The notes below the pieces were generated by a model. The model was not told the DNA's origin, did not search any database, and worked only from the letters and a program-made list of their open reading frames with translations. A DNA stretch of 64,000 bases. Source: Pseudomonas reinekei (GTDB lineage Bacteria > Pseudomonadota > Gammaproteobacteria > Pseudomonadales > Pseudomonadaceae). Both the position numbers and the translations under genes were made by a program. The stretch lies in the NCBI RefSeq assembly GCF_001945365.1, contig NZ_MSTQ01000001.1, positions 496,001 through 560,000 of the forward strand, given 5' to 3'. Every line of letters starts with the position of its first letter. The stretch's first letter is position 1. This document shows, piece after piece, positions 16,626 through 25,108 of this stretch.

Positions 16626-18302
16626 TCAGATAAAGAAATCCACGCGGAAGTAGATCGGTGCTTCGCGCTCGGGCAGCGCGTCCGGTCGTTCCAGGGAATG
16701 GGCAAAGGTCACGCTTGCAGCGACATACCGACCGCGGGCGAACAGCTCCAGCGAGTTGCTCGACAGGCGTCCATGCTGATCACCGTTGTAGCGATCGTCG
16801 CGAATCACGCCCTGGTCGTAGCCAAGGCTGGCACCGTATTCGGCAAACGCCGGGCGCAACCATTCAGCGCTGACAGGTCGACTCCAGCGCAGGTCATTGC
16901 GCCAGTAACCGCCGCTGTCTCCGGACAAAGATTGATCCTTGTAGCCACGGATCGACGACTGCCCGCCGAGGCTGGTGCGTTGCGGGCTGAACAGCACGTC
17001 TTCGCTGCGCTGGCCGGTCATCAGGCTGCTGAAGCTGAGCGACTCGCCCCACAGTTTGAATGGCTGCAGATAACTCGCCGTGGCGGTGTATTTGCGATAG
17101 CGCGCGTTCGGTTCGCCCGGCCCCGGATGACCATTACCTTGCGCATCGAACGCGCCGATACCCTCTTGCAGGCCGAGGTCCAGGTTGACGAAGGCGCTGC
17201 CCACCCGCCGACCATGGTTGATGCCGTACTGCAATTCGCTGATGCGGTTGCTGCTCAGCTTGAGTTTGCTGTCTTCGATGAAGTTGTTGGTGCGCAGATA
17301 GGAGAGCCCGGCATTGAGTGAGGTCTTGCTCACGGAGTCGCGATGGATCACCCGTTCGGCGCGCAACTGATGGTTTTCGCTGTCGCCGGTCTGTTTGAAG
17401 TTGTAACCGTTGCCAGCGATCTGCGAGCGGTACTCACTTTGGTTGAAGCTGTAACTGAAATTCCACCAACCCCACGGCAGGTTGTAATAGAGCATTGCGT
17501 TGTTCGACGTGTGCTGGTGATCGCTCATCGCGTCGTGACCGCCGCGCAGCATCAACTGATCGCCCAGACCCAGCGGGCTGTCCCAATCGAAGGTCGTGCC
17601 CCACTGCTGTTCGCCGGTGCTGCGCTGCCCATCGTTGCTGCGGGAAAGCCCCGCCCGCCAGGGTTTCTGCGCGGTGTTGGTGACCAGCACCTCACTGCCG
17701 CCGATGTTCTTGCCGGGAGCCAGTTCCATCGTGGCCTGGTTCGAGGGCAGACGATTGAGCTGATCGACCATCTGCTCGATTTCGCGCAGGTTGACCAAGT
17801 CACCCGCTTTACCGGGAAAGGCCATCGCCAGTTCGCGTTCGGACAAATGACTGTCCGCGGCGCTCTTTAAACTTTCGAGCCGGCCCTCGACCACCAACAC
17901 TTTCAAATGTCCGGCCGACAAGTCCTGCTGCGGCAGGTAGGCTCGACTGGTGAACAGGCCTTTTTCGATGTAGTGATCGGTAATGACTTTCAGCAGTTCA
18001 TTGAGCTGCGTGACACCCAGGCATTGGCCGATGTAAGGCATGAGCAGGCGATTTTGCTCGCTGTAGGAGAGACTGTCGGCACCGTTGAGCTCGATGTCCT
18101 TGATGGGGAAACAACGGCTGTCGGAAGGCGCCGCCGGTTGCGTCGGCTGGATTTGTTTGCCGGGCAACTCCTTGAGTTCTTCAAGACGCCGGCGCTGTTC
18201 TTCAAGCAAGCGATCCTGACGCTCGCGGATCAGATCGGTATCCCCGGGAGTAGGCGCAGCGTAAGCAGGTTCATTGGCGAAAGGCATAGCAAAGCCAGGC
18301 AC
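16626..18302 (-). CDS. TpsB outer-membrane transporter (CdiB/ShlB/FhaC), signal peptide out of frame
   Basis: The open frame from a GTG at 18302 encodes 558 residues: an N-terminal amphipathic helix rich in Arg/Glu (about 20-50), POTRA domains (about 60-210, with CFPIKDIELNG and VLVVEGRLESL), and a 16-strand barrel with the family motif SIRGYKD near residue 470 and an aromatic end (RVDFFI). It exports the CdiA-type protein encoded 24 bases downstream. The frame lacks a signal peptide. An ATG at 18331 with GAGGG seven bases upstream encodes MSSPALVARLCLALLC, a good signal peptide, but in another frame. One extra C near 18283 would join the two and give an AYA-AP cleavage site. See the finding. 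Confidence 0.8.
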   Translation of the reverse strand: MPGFAMPFANEPAYAAPTPGDTDLIRERQDRLLEEQRRRLEELKELPGKQIQPTQPAAPSDSRCFPIKDIELNGADSLSYSEQNRLLMPYIGQCLGVTQLNELLKVITDHYIEKGLFTSRAYLPQQDLSAGHLKVLVVEGRLESLKSAADSHLSERELAMAFPGKAGDLVNLREIEQMVDQLNRLPSNQATMELAPGKNIGGSEVLVTNTAQKPWRAGLSRSNDGQRSTGEQQWGTTFDWDSPLGLGDQLMLRGGHDAMSDHQHTSNNAMLYYNLPWGWWNFSYSFNQSEYRSQIAGNGYNFKQTGDSENHQLRAERVIHRDSVSKTSLNAGLSYLRTNNFIEDSKLKLSSNRISELQYGINHGRRVGSAFVNLDLGLQEGIGAFDAQGNGHPGPGEPNARYRKYTATASYLQPFKLWGESLSFSSLMTGQRSEDVLFSPQRTSLGGQSSIRGYKDQSLSGDSGGYWRNDLRWSRPVSAEWLRPAFAEYGASLGYDQGVIRDDRYNGDQHGRLSSNSLELFARGRYVAASVTFAHSLERPDALPEREAPIYFRVDFFI

Positions 18303-18375
18303 AACCTCGCCACAAGGGCGGGTGAGGACATGTTCGATCCCTCGAAAACAAAAGTGATATCAAATTAGTGGCGCG

Positions 18376-18404
18376 CTAGTAGTGAGCCGCAATTTTGGCG
18401 TCAA
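18376..18404 (-). promoter_or_regulatory. Candidate sigma-70 promoter of the tps operon
   Basis: On the minus strand, TTGACG (18404-18399) is followed after 17 bases by TACTAG (18381-18376), about 45 bases before the ATG at 18331. The -35 box matches 5 of 6 positions, the -10 only 3 of 6. This is a position-based guess. Confidence 0.3.
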
Positions 18405-18734
18405 TAAATGACTCCGTTCAAAAACGTTAACCCATGACCTGCAAGGCTGAAATCGGAGGCGTCCGAGGCATCAGCGAGAAAGGTCTTGATCAGATGCAGG
18501 AAGAAACCGGGGGCTGTAGGAAGCGTCTTAAGACGCGGAGATTGGCAAGACTCAGAACGTAGCATCGGCATCGGTTAGCCAAGCCGGCCTTTTCGCAGTG
18601 GATGTCGATCGCCTTCGGTACGCTGGATTCGCCGTTCTCACCGAAAAAGCAGAAGCAGGGTGGTGTCGGTTCAAAGGCGAGAGGGTATGAGTCAGCGGAT
18701 CGACATCCATAAACGATTTAAAGAAGTGACTCGA
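18405..18734. other. Intergenic stretch without a gene
   Basis: No credible gene on either strand. The only structure I see is the short perfect palindrome GCGTCTTAAGACGC at 18523-18536. The stretch separates the tps operon from the minus-strand propeller protein that ends at 18735, so it holds that gene's 3' end and the upstream region of tpsB. Confidence 0.5.
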
Positions 18735-19364
18735 TCAGGGGCGACGAACCGCCCTCACCCGTCCGCTACTCCCACCACCGCAGAAAAACCGCTCGCCGCC
18801 ATCGGACTCAAGACCGGAGACGCCAACGCCCTCTGGCATTTTCAGGCTTTCGAGCACCTCGCCGGTTTTTGCGTCGATGCGCCGCAGATCGCTCTCGTCG
18901 CCTTCCCAGGTGCCATGCCAGAGCGCGCCCTCGACGAAGGTTACGCCGGTGACGAAGCGGTTTGACTCGAGGGTGCGCAGGATCTTGCCGGTCTCGGGGT
19001 CGATCTGGTGAATTTTGCGCTCGCGGTATTGCCCGACCCACAGCGAGCCTTCCGCCCAGGTCATCCCGGAGTCGTTACCGCCGCCGGGGGCTGGAAGGGT
19101 GGAGAGTACGCGACCGGTTTGCGGGTCGATTTTCTGGATACGGTCCTCGGCGATCTGGAACAAGTGCTTGCCATCGAATGCGGTGCCCGCGTGAGCGGCG
19201 ACATCCAGCGTTCGCACGGTTGCGCCGCTCGAAGGGTCCAGGGCGAGGAGTTTTCCGGTGGTGGCAAACCAGACCTGTTCACCATCCCAGGTCACGCCAT
19301 GCACATCGTCGACGCCTTCAAAAGGCCCATATTCACGAAGGATTTCAGCAGCTGACTGTTTCAT
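18735..19364 (-). CDS. Small beta-propeller protein (glutamine cyclotransferase-like fold)
   Basis: Cytoplasmic protein of 209 residues with no signal peptide. It contains four to five repeats of about 40 residues of the form (G/D)xxxWxxxxxxxxIxxIDPxTGxVLxxL (for example WFATTGKLLALDPSSG, RIQKIDPQTG, KIHQIDPETG, LRRIDAKTG). Such repeats occur in Vgb-like, SMP-30-like and glutamine-cyclotransferase-like propellers. The copy number is low for a closed six- or seven-blade propeller, so the protein may be partial or oligomeric. It starts 36 bases after the stop of the TPR regulator on the same strand and is probably in an operon with it. Function unknown. Confidence 0.65.
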   Translation of the reverse strand: MKQSAAEILREYGPFEGVDDVHGVTWDGEQVWFATTGKLLALDPSSGATVRTLDVAAHAGTAFDGKHLFQIAEDRIQKIDPQTGRVLSTLPAPGGGNDSGMTWAEGSLWVGQYRERKIHQIDPETGKILRTLESNRFVTGVTFVEGALWHGTWEGDESDLRRIDAKTGEVLESLKMPEGVGVSGLESDGGERFFCGGGSSGRVRAVRRP

Positions 19365-19400
19365 CTCGGTGTTCCTCGCAAAGGGGTGGTGGCGTTCATC

Positions 19401-20621
19401 CTAGCCACGGGGCAACGGAACCGGGAGTAACAAGGTCGTCGCGAAACCGGGCACCGGTGGCGTCATCCAGCGCCGCGCCCTGCCATGCCCGAATGATTGC
19501 ACCTTGCCCTGCGCCGCCAGTGTTTCGAGCACCCGTTGCACGCTGCGCTGGCTGTTGCCCAGAGCCAGGGCAAGCGCCGAACTCGACCAGGCTTCACCGT
19601 CGGCGAGCAACGCAAAGACCGCGGCATGTTTTTCTTCGACCGGAGGCGTGAGCAGTTCCACGTCGGGTGAAACCTGCGTGATCAGTGCAAACCCGCGCCG
19701 GGTTGCGATTACGCTGGCCAAGGGTTTCAGCGCTGCGCGCAATCGGCCGATTTCCACCCGTAGCCGGGCGCGATGGGATTCGTCGCTGAGCTTCAGGCGA
19801 AAGGCCCGGGCGATGAGCATTTCCCTCGAAACATCGTTCGGCCAGGCTTCCGCCAGGGTCCGCACGAGGCGGAACAGGACCGGGCGCTTCGACAGGGCAA
19901 CCGACATGCCTGCACCGCGCACGACGTACCGGCAGGCATCCACCACCAGCGATGTCGAGGCCAGCAATGCTTCCACTTCATCGAGTAGCAGGGGCCGCGT
20001 CTGGCCATTGCTCATCACGTGCGCGGCGGGACTGTTGAGCAGCTGCACCGCGCTTTGGACTTCCGCTATCAAGGCGGGAATAGCGGATTGCTGCGCCGCC
20101 AGTCCGGCACGGATCAAGGCCGCGCGGGCAGCGTGTGAATGCAGGTGACGCATGGCGATGCCCGCGACCACGAGCTCATGGGTGGCGCGCAACGACGGTG
20201 GCAATGTCGACGGATCGAGTTTCGCAAGGCGTTGCTGTGCGTCATCCAGTTGGCCGATCAGCAGAAGACGGCGGATGTGCAGATATCGCGCATGGGCCGC
20301 GTTGACACCATCGCCGTGGGCGTCCAGCGTGACCCGCGCCGCATCCAGGGCTTTCACCGGCCAGCCGAGGTCCCGTGAGGCCAATGCGATCTCCGCTTCC
20401 GCGACGATGCAGCGCGCGCGGGCCAGCGTTTCCTTCGGCCCGAACGCTCGTGCCGCCCGACGCACCAAGACCTTGGCCCGTACCAGATCGCCCAGTTGCG
20501 CCATGGCGATCCCGCGCAGCGCCAGGGCCTGTGCATCGTCACGCAACGCTACCCGGTCCAGCGCGCCAAGTGGATTCCCCGCTGCCAGCGCCTGGGCGGC
20601 GGCGGTGATCAGCGAGTCCAT
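19401..20621 (-). CDS. Transcriptional regulator with helical-repeat and winged-helix domains
   Basis: Encodes 406 residues. The N-terminal half (about 1-190) is Ala/Leu/Arg rich with repeated helix pairs like TPRs (ALALRGIAMAQLGDLVRAKVLVRRAARAF). The middle (about 255-310) has a winged-helix OmpR/BTAD-like DNA-binding pattern (PNDVSREMLIARAF, SHRARLRVEIGRLRAAL). A second helix-turn-helix near the C-terminus (about 335-385) reads SSSALALALGNSQRSVQRVLETLAAQGKV. It is likely an activator or repressor of the propeller gene just downstream. No receiver domain is visible. Family assignment is by architecture. Confidence 0.65.
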   Translation of the reverse strand: MDSLITAAAQALAAGNPLGALDRVALRDDAQALALRGIAMAQLGDLVRAKVLVRRAARAFGPKETLARARCIVAEAEIALASRDLGWPVKALDAARVTLDAHGDGVNAAHARYLHIRRLLLIGQLDDAQQRLAKLDPSTLPPSLRATHELVVAGIAMRHLHSHAARAALIRAGLAAQQSAIPALIAEVQSAVQLLNSPAAHVMSNGQTRPLLLDEVEALLASTSLVVDACRYVVRGAGMSVALSKRPVLFRLVRTLAEAWPNDVSREMLIARAFRLKLSDESHRARLRVEIGRLRAALKPLASVIATRRGFALITQVSPDVELLTPPVEEKHAAVFALLADGEAWSSSALALALGNSQRSVQRVLETLAAQGKVQSFGHGRARRWMTPPVPGFATTLLLPVPLPRG

Positions 20622-20779
20622 TGCCGCGCTGCCATGGGGAGCACTCCTTCGACTTGATACCCGTGTTTAGTCTAATTCACGACTATTGACCAGCAACGCG
20701 CTGTCGACTCATGGATGCAAAACACGTTCGGAAGGAAGATATTGCCTAATCGAACACCACCCAAGCCAGGACTAATGCG

Positions 20780-21058
20780 ATGAACACATACCAGCCCATG
20801 AATTGCGACTTGTATGACTATCTGGAGGTCGCCTGTATGCGCGGTTATCGACTGGATGTCGAACTGAAGGACGGCACGCGCCTGGAGGCGAAGGCGCTGG
20901 ACACGCGCACCTCCGCCGAAAAAGAAGAGTTCTTGCGCGTTGAAACGGCAAACGGCCAACAGGAAATCCGTCTGGATCAACTGCTGGCCGTCACGCCGCT
21001 GGACGCCAATGCGCAGTTCGGCCGGGTGGTGTTTACCGATGCCGTTTGCACGTTCTGA
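20780..21058 (+). CDS. rof: Rho-binding antiterminator (Rof-like)
   Basis: A 92-residue protein with the Rof family pattern: a start like YQPMNCDLYDYLEVACMRG, a central strand-rich region and IRLDQLLAV near the C-terminus. Rof binds the termination factor Rho and reduces its activity, acting in the cytoplasm on transcription. The gene converges on the SDR gene, with eight bases between the two stops. The length is close to that of the family (about 80-90 residues). The assignment rests on pattern; the E. coli name is applied by resemblance. Confidence 0.7.
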   Translation: MNTYQPMNCDLYDYLEVACMRGYRLDVELKDGTRLEAKALDTRTSAEKEEFLRVETANGQQEIRLDQLLAVTPLDANAQFGRVVFTDAVCTF

Positions 21059-21066
21059 GGCGGGTT

Positions 21067-21816
21067 TCAGACCAGCGACATGCCGCCGTCGACGTGCAAT
21101 TCGATGCCGTTGACGAACGAGCTGTCGCTGGACGCCAGGTAGAGCGCCGCTTGCGCGAGTTCGTCGGCCTCACCGAGTCGACCGGCGGGAATCATGCCTG
21201 CCATCATTTGTTCAAAACCGGGGCGGTCCTCCTCGCAAACACCCAGTTTGCCAATAATCGCCGTATCGACCGGGCCCGGGCTGAGCACATTGACGCGTAT
21301 GCGCCGCGCACGCAGCTCCAGCGCCCAGTTGCGCGCGAAGGCAGCGATGGCTGCTTTGGAACCGGCATACACCGCATGCCCATCGAGCACTTTGGTCGCC
21401 GCCAGGGAACTGGTCAGAATGATGCTGCCACCGTCGCGCAACAACGGCACGATCGCCTGCACACCGAAGAACACGCCACGGGTGTTGATATTGAATTGCG
21501 CGTCGAACTCCGCGGGCGTGACCTGCTGTGATGGCGTCAGGGTGATGACCCCGGCGTTGGCCATGTAGATATCCAGCGCATCGAAGCGCGCCCGGACTTG
21601 CTCGGCCACCTCGGCATGGTGCTCGAGGCTGGCGACATCGCCCTTGATGCCAATCGCGCCGTGGCCGATGTGGCGAACGGCTTCGTCCAGCACCTCTTGG
21701 CGACGTGCCGTGATAATCACCTGCGCCCCCTCTTTGGCGAACAGGCACGCCGAGGCCAGGCCAATGCCGCTGTTGCCGCCGGTGATCACCGCGACCTTTC
21801 CTTGAAGACGTTGCAT
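21067..21816 (-). CDS. SDR family oxidoreductase
   Basis: Classical short-chain dehydrogenase of 249 residues. It shows the cofactor motif TGGNSGIG (residues 12-19), NAG (about 88-90), the catalytic Ser in ILTSSLA, YAGSKAA with Tyr and Lys in YxxxK, and PGPVDT. The basic residues after the first strand (ITARRQE) suggest NADPH preference. It is divergent from a LysR gene about 100 bases away, which probably regulates it. Substrate unknown. Confidence 0.85.
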   Translation of the reverse strand: MQRLQGKVAVITGGNSGIGLASACLFAKEGAQVIITARRQEVLDEAVRHIGHGAIGIKGDVASLEHHAEVAEQVRARFDALDIYMANAGVITLTPSQQVTPAEFDAQFNINTRGVFFGVQAIVPLLRDGGSIILTSSLAATKVLDGHAVYAGSKAAIAAFARNWALELRARRIRVNVLSPGPVDTAIIGKLGVCEEDRPGFEQMMAGMIPAGRLGEADELAQAALYLASSDSSFVNGIELHVDGGMSLV

Positions 21817-21915
21817 TTACTGACTCCGCTTGTTGAAGGAGCGCAGTATTATGTCGCTCGCCCCGCGCCAACCAGTCCAGAAAAAGGCACATCTGTTGTG
21901 CTTGGGAGTCACAAG

Positions 21916-22818
21916 ATGTCCAGCCTGTTGAACCAGTCGGCCAGCCTGATTGCCTTCGTCCGCGCGGTGGAAGCCGGTTCGTTCAGCGCCGCCGCGCGCA
22001 ACGCCGGGACCACGCCGTCGGCCATTTCCAAGAGCATCGCCCGACTGGAAACCGAACTGAACGCCAAGCTGTTCCGCCGCTCCACGCGGATGCTCAGCCT
22101 GACGCCCGAGGGGCAGGCATTTTTCGAGCGTGTGGCGCCGCTGTTGCAAGCCATCGATGATTCGGCCGACGCGCTGCGCCACACCGGCGGCGCGCGTGGT
22201 CACTTGCGGGTCAGCATGCCCAGCGATCTCGGGCGGTTGCTGATGCCGAGGATCCATTCGGTTTTTCTCAGCGACCACCCGGACGTTGAATTGGACCTGA
22301 CCTTGCTCGATCACCATGTGGACGTGATTCGCGAAGGCTACGATGTGATTTTCCGTGCGGGCAGCCTCACTGACAGCGACCTGAAAAGCCGCACCCTCGC
22401 TCAACTCGACATGGCGCTGGTCGCGTCCCCGGCGTTCCTCAGCGAATGGGGAAACCCGGGCACCGTCGAAGAACTGCGTGCGCTGCCTTTTGTGCGCTAC
22501 CAACTGAACGGGCGTACCCTGCCCATCGTCTTTGCCGACGGGGAAACCCTGGTGCCTCGTGGCCGTATCGGACTGGACTCGGGGTTTGGTCTGCGCGCCG
22601 CCGCTCTCGGCGAGATGGGCGTCGCCTACTTGATGAAATGCACGGTGCAACAAGAGCTGGATTCCGGGGCGTTGGTGCGGGTGCTGGCCGACCGTCCCCT
22701 GCCATCGCTGGCGATACATTCGTTGCATGCCTTCGGCGCGCTGACACCGATCCGGATCAAGCTGTTTGCCGATTTCGTACAGCAAGAGTTGCACCGGTTA
22801 GCAGGACACGCCCTCTAG
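21916..22818 (+). CDS. LysR-family transcriptional regulator
   Basis: A 300-residue regulator. The N-terminal winged helix-turn-helix (residues 5-65) reads SASLIAFVRAVEAGSFSAAA and ISKSIARLETELNAKLFRRS, followed by the substrate-binding domain (about 90-295). The start at 21916 has GGGAG seven bases upstream; an open frame extends further 5' but would run through the neighbouring SDR gene. Divergent to the SDR oxidoreductase, its probable target by the usual LysR layout. Confidence 0.88.
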   Translation: MSSLLNQSASLIAFVRAVEAGSFSAAARNAGTTPSAISKSIARLETELNAKLFRRSTRMLSLTPEGQAFFERVAPLLQAIDDSADALRHTGGARGHLRVSMPSDLGRLLMPRIHSVFLSDHPDVELDLTLLDHHVDVIREGYDVIFRAGSLTDSDLKSRTLAQLDMALVASPAFLSEWGNPGTVEELRALPFVRYQLNGRTLPIVFADGETLVPRGRIGLDSGFGLRAAALGEMGVAYLMKCTVQQELDSGALVRVLADRPLPSLAIHSLHAFGALTPIRIKLFADFVQQELHRLAGHAL

Positions 22819-22984
22819 TCATACGATCTCTTGATTAACCTCCAGATGCCCCACCCCCTCTAAAAGCGCCTAAACCTTGTTCCACATCGTCAAATGCGCT
22901 ACAACTCACGCCAAGTTGTACGACAACATAATAAAAACTCGCACGCCATTTCCTTTGATGGCGCACTTGATTCGAGAACCTGCC

Positions 22985-23974
22985 ATGACCCACCCAACCG
23001 CCCGGCCAGAAGCGCCGCTTCCTTTTCCCCGTCACCTCGCCGTATTGATTTTGTTGTGTATGGGCTGCGCCTTCGCCGGAAACCACGTCGCGGCGCGGGT
23101 GGCCTTTGATGACGGCGCCGGCGTGTTGCTGGCGATTCTGATGCGCTCGGGCGGGACGTTGCTGGTATTGGCCGCGCTGGTACTGTGGCAACGCCAGACC
23201 CTGCGCCTGCCGAAGGGTGCCTGGCGCTGGCAGTTGCTGCTGGGCTTGCTGATCGCCACCCAGAGCCTGTGCCTGTATTCGGCGGTCGCGCGAGTGCCGG
23301 TGGCGCTGGCGCTGTTGGTGGCCAACGTGTTCCCGATCCTGCTGGCGCTGCTCACCTGGGCGTTGGGTGGTGCCAGACCCACCGCGCGCACCGCCTCGCT
23401 GATGGGCCTGATTCTGCTGGGGCTGGTGTTTGTGCTGGACGTACCCGGCCGACTCGCCGACAGCGCCAGCGTCGGCTCGCAATGGTGGCTGGGCGTGACC
23501 CTGGCCTTTTGCGCCGCCAGCGTGTTTGCCTGTGCGTTGTGGATCACCGATCACAAATTGTCCGAGGTTCGCGGTTCGGTGCGCAGCCTGCTGACGATTT
23601 TCATCGTGTTCAGCAGTATCAATCTGGCCGGCGTGAGTGGCGTGCTGCCCGGCGGCTTGAACCTTCCGGCCACCAGCACCGGCTGGCTGGCACTGGCAAC
23701 GCTGGTCGTGCTGTATGGCACCGGTTTTATCGTGCTGTTCATTTCCGTGCCGCGCCTGGACATGCCGCGCAATGCCCCGGTGATGAACATCGAACCACTG
23801 GCCACACTGTTGATGGGCTGGGTGGTGCTGGACCAGATGCTCAGCGCCGGTCAGGTGCTGGGGGGCGTGATCGTGGTCACCGGTATCGTGCTGTTGACGT
23901 ACCGCAAGAGCTCCGCCGCCTCTCAGGTGAAGCGTCCAGCCGGCACCCGGTGTCGAGAATCTTCCAGTCGTTGA
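22985..23974 (+). CDS. EamA/DMT-family exporter
   Basis: Integral membrane protein of about 329 residues with roughly ten hydrophobic segments, the two-times-five pattern of EamA (drug/metabolite) transporters. The first segment follows a proline-rich cytoplasmic start (PFPRHLAVLILLCMGCAFAG). The transport direction is usually outward and the substrate is unknown. The start at 22985 is chosen from homologue-like length; an earlier ATG near 22958 is possible. It is followed by a strong bidirectional terminator at 23997. Confidence 0.8.
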   Translation: MTHPTARPEAPLPFPRHLAVLILLCMGCAFAGNHVAARVAFDDGAGVLLAILMRSGGTLLVLAALVLWQRQTLRLPKGAWRWQLLLGLLIATQSLCLYSAVARVPVALALLVANVFPILLALLTWALGGARPTARTASLMGLILLGLVFVLDVPGRLADSASVGSQWWLGVTLAFCAASVFACALWITDHKLSEVRGSVRSLLTIFIVFSSINLAGVSGVLPGGLNLPATSTGWLALATLVVLYGTGFIVLFISVPRLDMPRNAPVMNIEPLATLLMGWVVLDQMLSAGQVLGGVIVVTGIVLLTYRKSSAASQVKRPAGTRCRESSSR

Positions 23975-23996
23975 AAACAGTTACCCAAGCGTAAAA

Positions 23997-24033
23997 AAAC
24001 AAGCCCCGAACCTTAACGATTCGGGGCTTGTTT
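23997..24033. terminator. Bidirectional rho-independent terminator
   Basis: A 13-bp perfect stem, AAACAAGCCCCGA and TCGGGGCTTGTTT, around an 11-base loop, with A-rich and T-rich flanks on both sides. It lies between the exporter gene and the convergent gene ending at 24069 and can serve both. Confidence 0.85.
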
Positions 24034-24068
24034 ATGCACAGCGTTGCGAACCTTATTTGGCGAAAGGT

Positions 24069-24572
24069 TCAGGCATCAACCTTCTCTACGGTCAAGGCAT
24101 TGACGGAGGGTGCACTGGCAGACAACCAGTTCTTCCGGTCAGCCAGTGGCCAACGATCGTTGTAGAACCAGGTCAGGACGGCACCGTCCGAATCACGCAC
24201 CAAGCGGTTGCCTTCTATTTTCCAAGCGACGGCGTAGTTCCAGTACGACATGTAGAGCAGGTTCCAGAGGCTCTCGTAAGAGACCCAGTCGCCCTGCTCA
24301 TCCTGTAAATAGATCTTGCCATCGCTATGGGTGTAAGGCTTGAGAACCGCCGCCCTCGACCCGGGCACACAGTAGTTCTCATAAGCCATCGCGTCGCCGT
24401 TGTTACGGCACAACCACTGGCCGCCGATGTCCTTGCCCGGCAAACTGATCTTGATTTTGAAGGGGTTGCCCCAAGCGCTGGCATTTTTCAGGTCAGGTTG
24501 GTCCTGGCGGGCAACAGCGCCCACAGGTGCAACCAGTGGTGACAAATTTTTGGGATCGAGTGATTCGTTCAC
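24069..24572 (-). CDS. Hypothetical Trp/Tyr-rich protein, GTG start
   Basis: Encodes 167 residues if translation begins at the GTG at 24572, which has GGAG eight bases upstream; the ATG at 24614 is 14 codons further out and has no ribosome site. No signal peptide or membrane segment. The second half is rich in Trp and Tyr (DWVSYESLWNLLYMSYWNYAVAWKI), with a cysteine pair in WLCRNNGDAMAYENYCVPG. I do not recognise the family. The aromatic pattern could suit carbohydrate or ligand binding, but that is a guess. Convergent with the exporter and separated by the terminator. Confidence 0.6.
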   Translation of the reverse strand: MNESLDPKNLSPLVAPVGAVARQDQPDLKNASAWGNPFKIKISLPGKDIGGQWLCRNNGDAMAYENYCVPGSRAAVLKPYTHSDGKIYLQDEQGDWVSYESLWNLLYMSYWNYAVAWKIEGNRLVRDSDGAVLTWFYNDRWPLADRKNWLSASAPSVNALTVEKVDA

Positions 24573-25078
24573 AGTTGTTTCTCCGATAGTGCCGGGCACG
24601 CCGGCGGGGGTCATGAGTCAGTACCCGCTTGATGGACTACGGAGCACAACTGCTTGCTCGACCACGTGGCGCGAGATCCAGACGTCTTCCAGTTGCAGCA
24701 ATTTCAAGCACGACAAAAAGTCGCCCGGATTCTCTACAGGCAAAGGCTGCCTGTGCAAAAACGAAGCTAGGTCGTTGGAGGGAGGCGTTGAGTGTTACTG
24801 GGCAGGTTTCGACATAGGCAGTCCTTTGGCAGATCACACGTCCAGAGTGCAATGCCCGCAGGCGGGACGCGCGTCCCGTCACAAGCGTGAGGAGACTAGT
24901 AGACGATCCAGGCATCCGCCAGTGCGGTCGGGTCGAAAATGGCGGGTAAGTCACAGTTTGCCCGCTGAATGTCGGCCCACCGAAACTAACGCCCTGATAA
25001 ACAAGGATCACATGAAAAATATTTGCCGCAGCAACAAGCGTAACCAGAGATTGCGGTGTCAGTCATCCCACAGGTAGT
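24573..25078. other. Intergenic region, mostly without recognised features
   Basis: About 500 bases without a supported gene; the open frames present have no ribosome sites and no protein-like composition. One 16-base palindrome, CGGGACGCGCGTCCCG, lies at 24863-24878. The 3' end leads into the Fur-box candidate in front of the sigma-factor gene. Confidence 0.5.
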
Positions 25079-25097
25079 ATTGAGAACGACTCTCACT
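25079..25097. promoter_or_regulatory. Candidate Fur box upstream of fecI-like gene
   Basis: ATTGAGAACGACTCTCACT matches 15 of 19 positions of the palindromic form AATGAGAATGATTCTCATT and keeps the GAGAAxGAxTCTC core. It ends 11 bases before the start codon of the sigma factor at 25109, a typical place for iron-dependent repression. Confidence 0.6.
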
Positions 25098-25108
25098 AAC
25101 ATCTGGAA

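Noticed and set aside
24637..25011. 124-codon open frame on the minus strand in the gap before fecI
   Set aside because: No ribosome site, basic and cysteine-scattered composition, no resemblance to known proteins.
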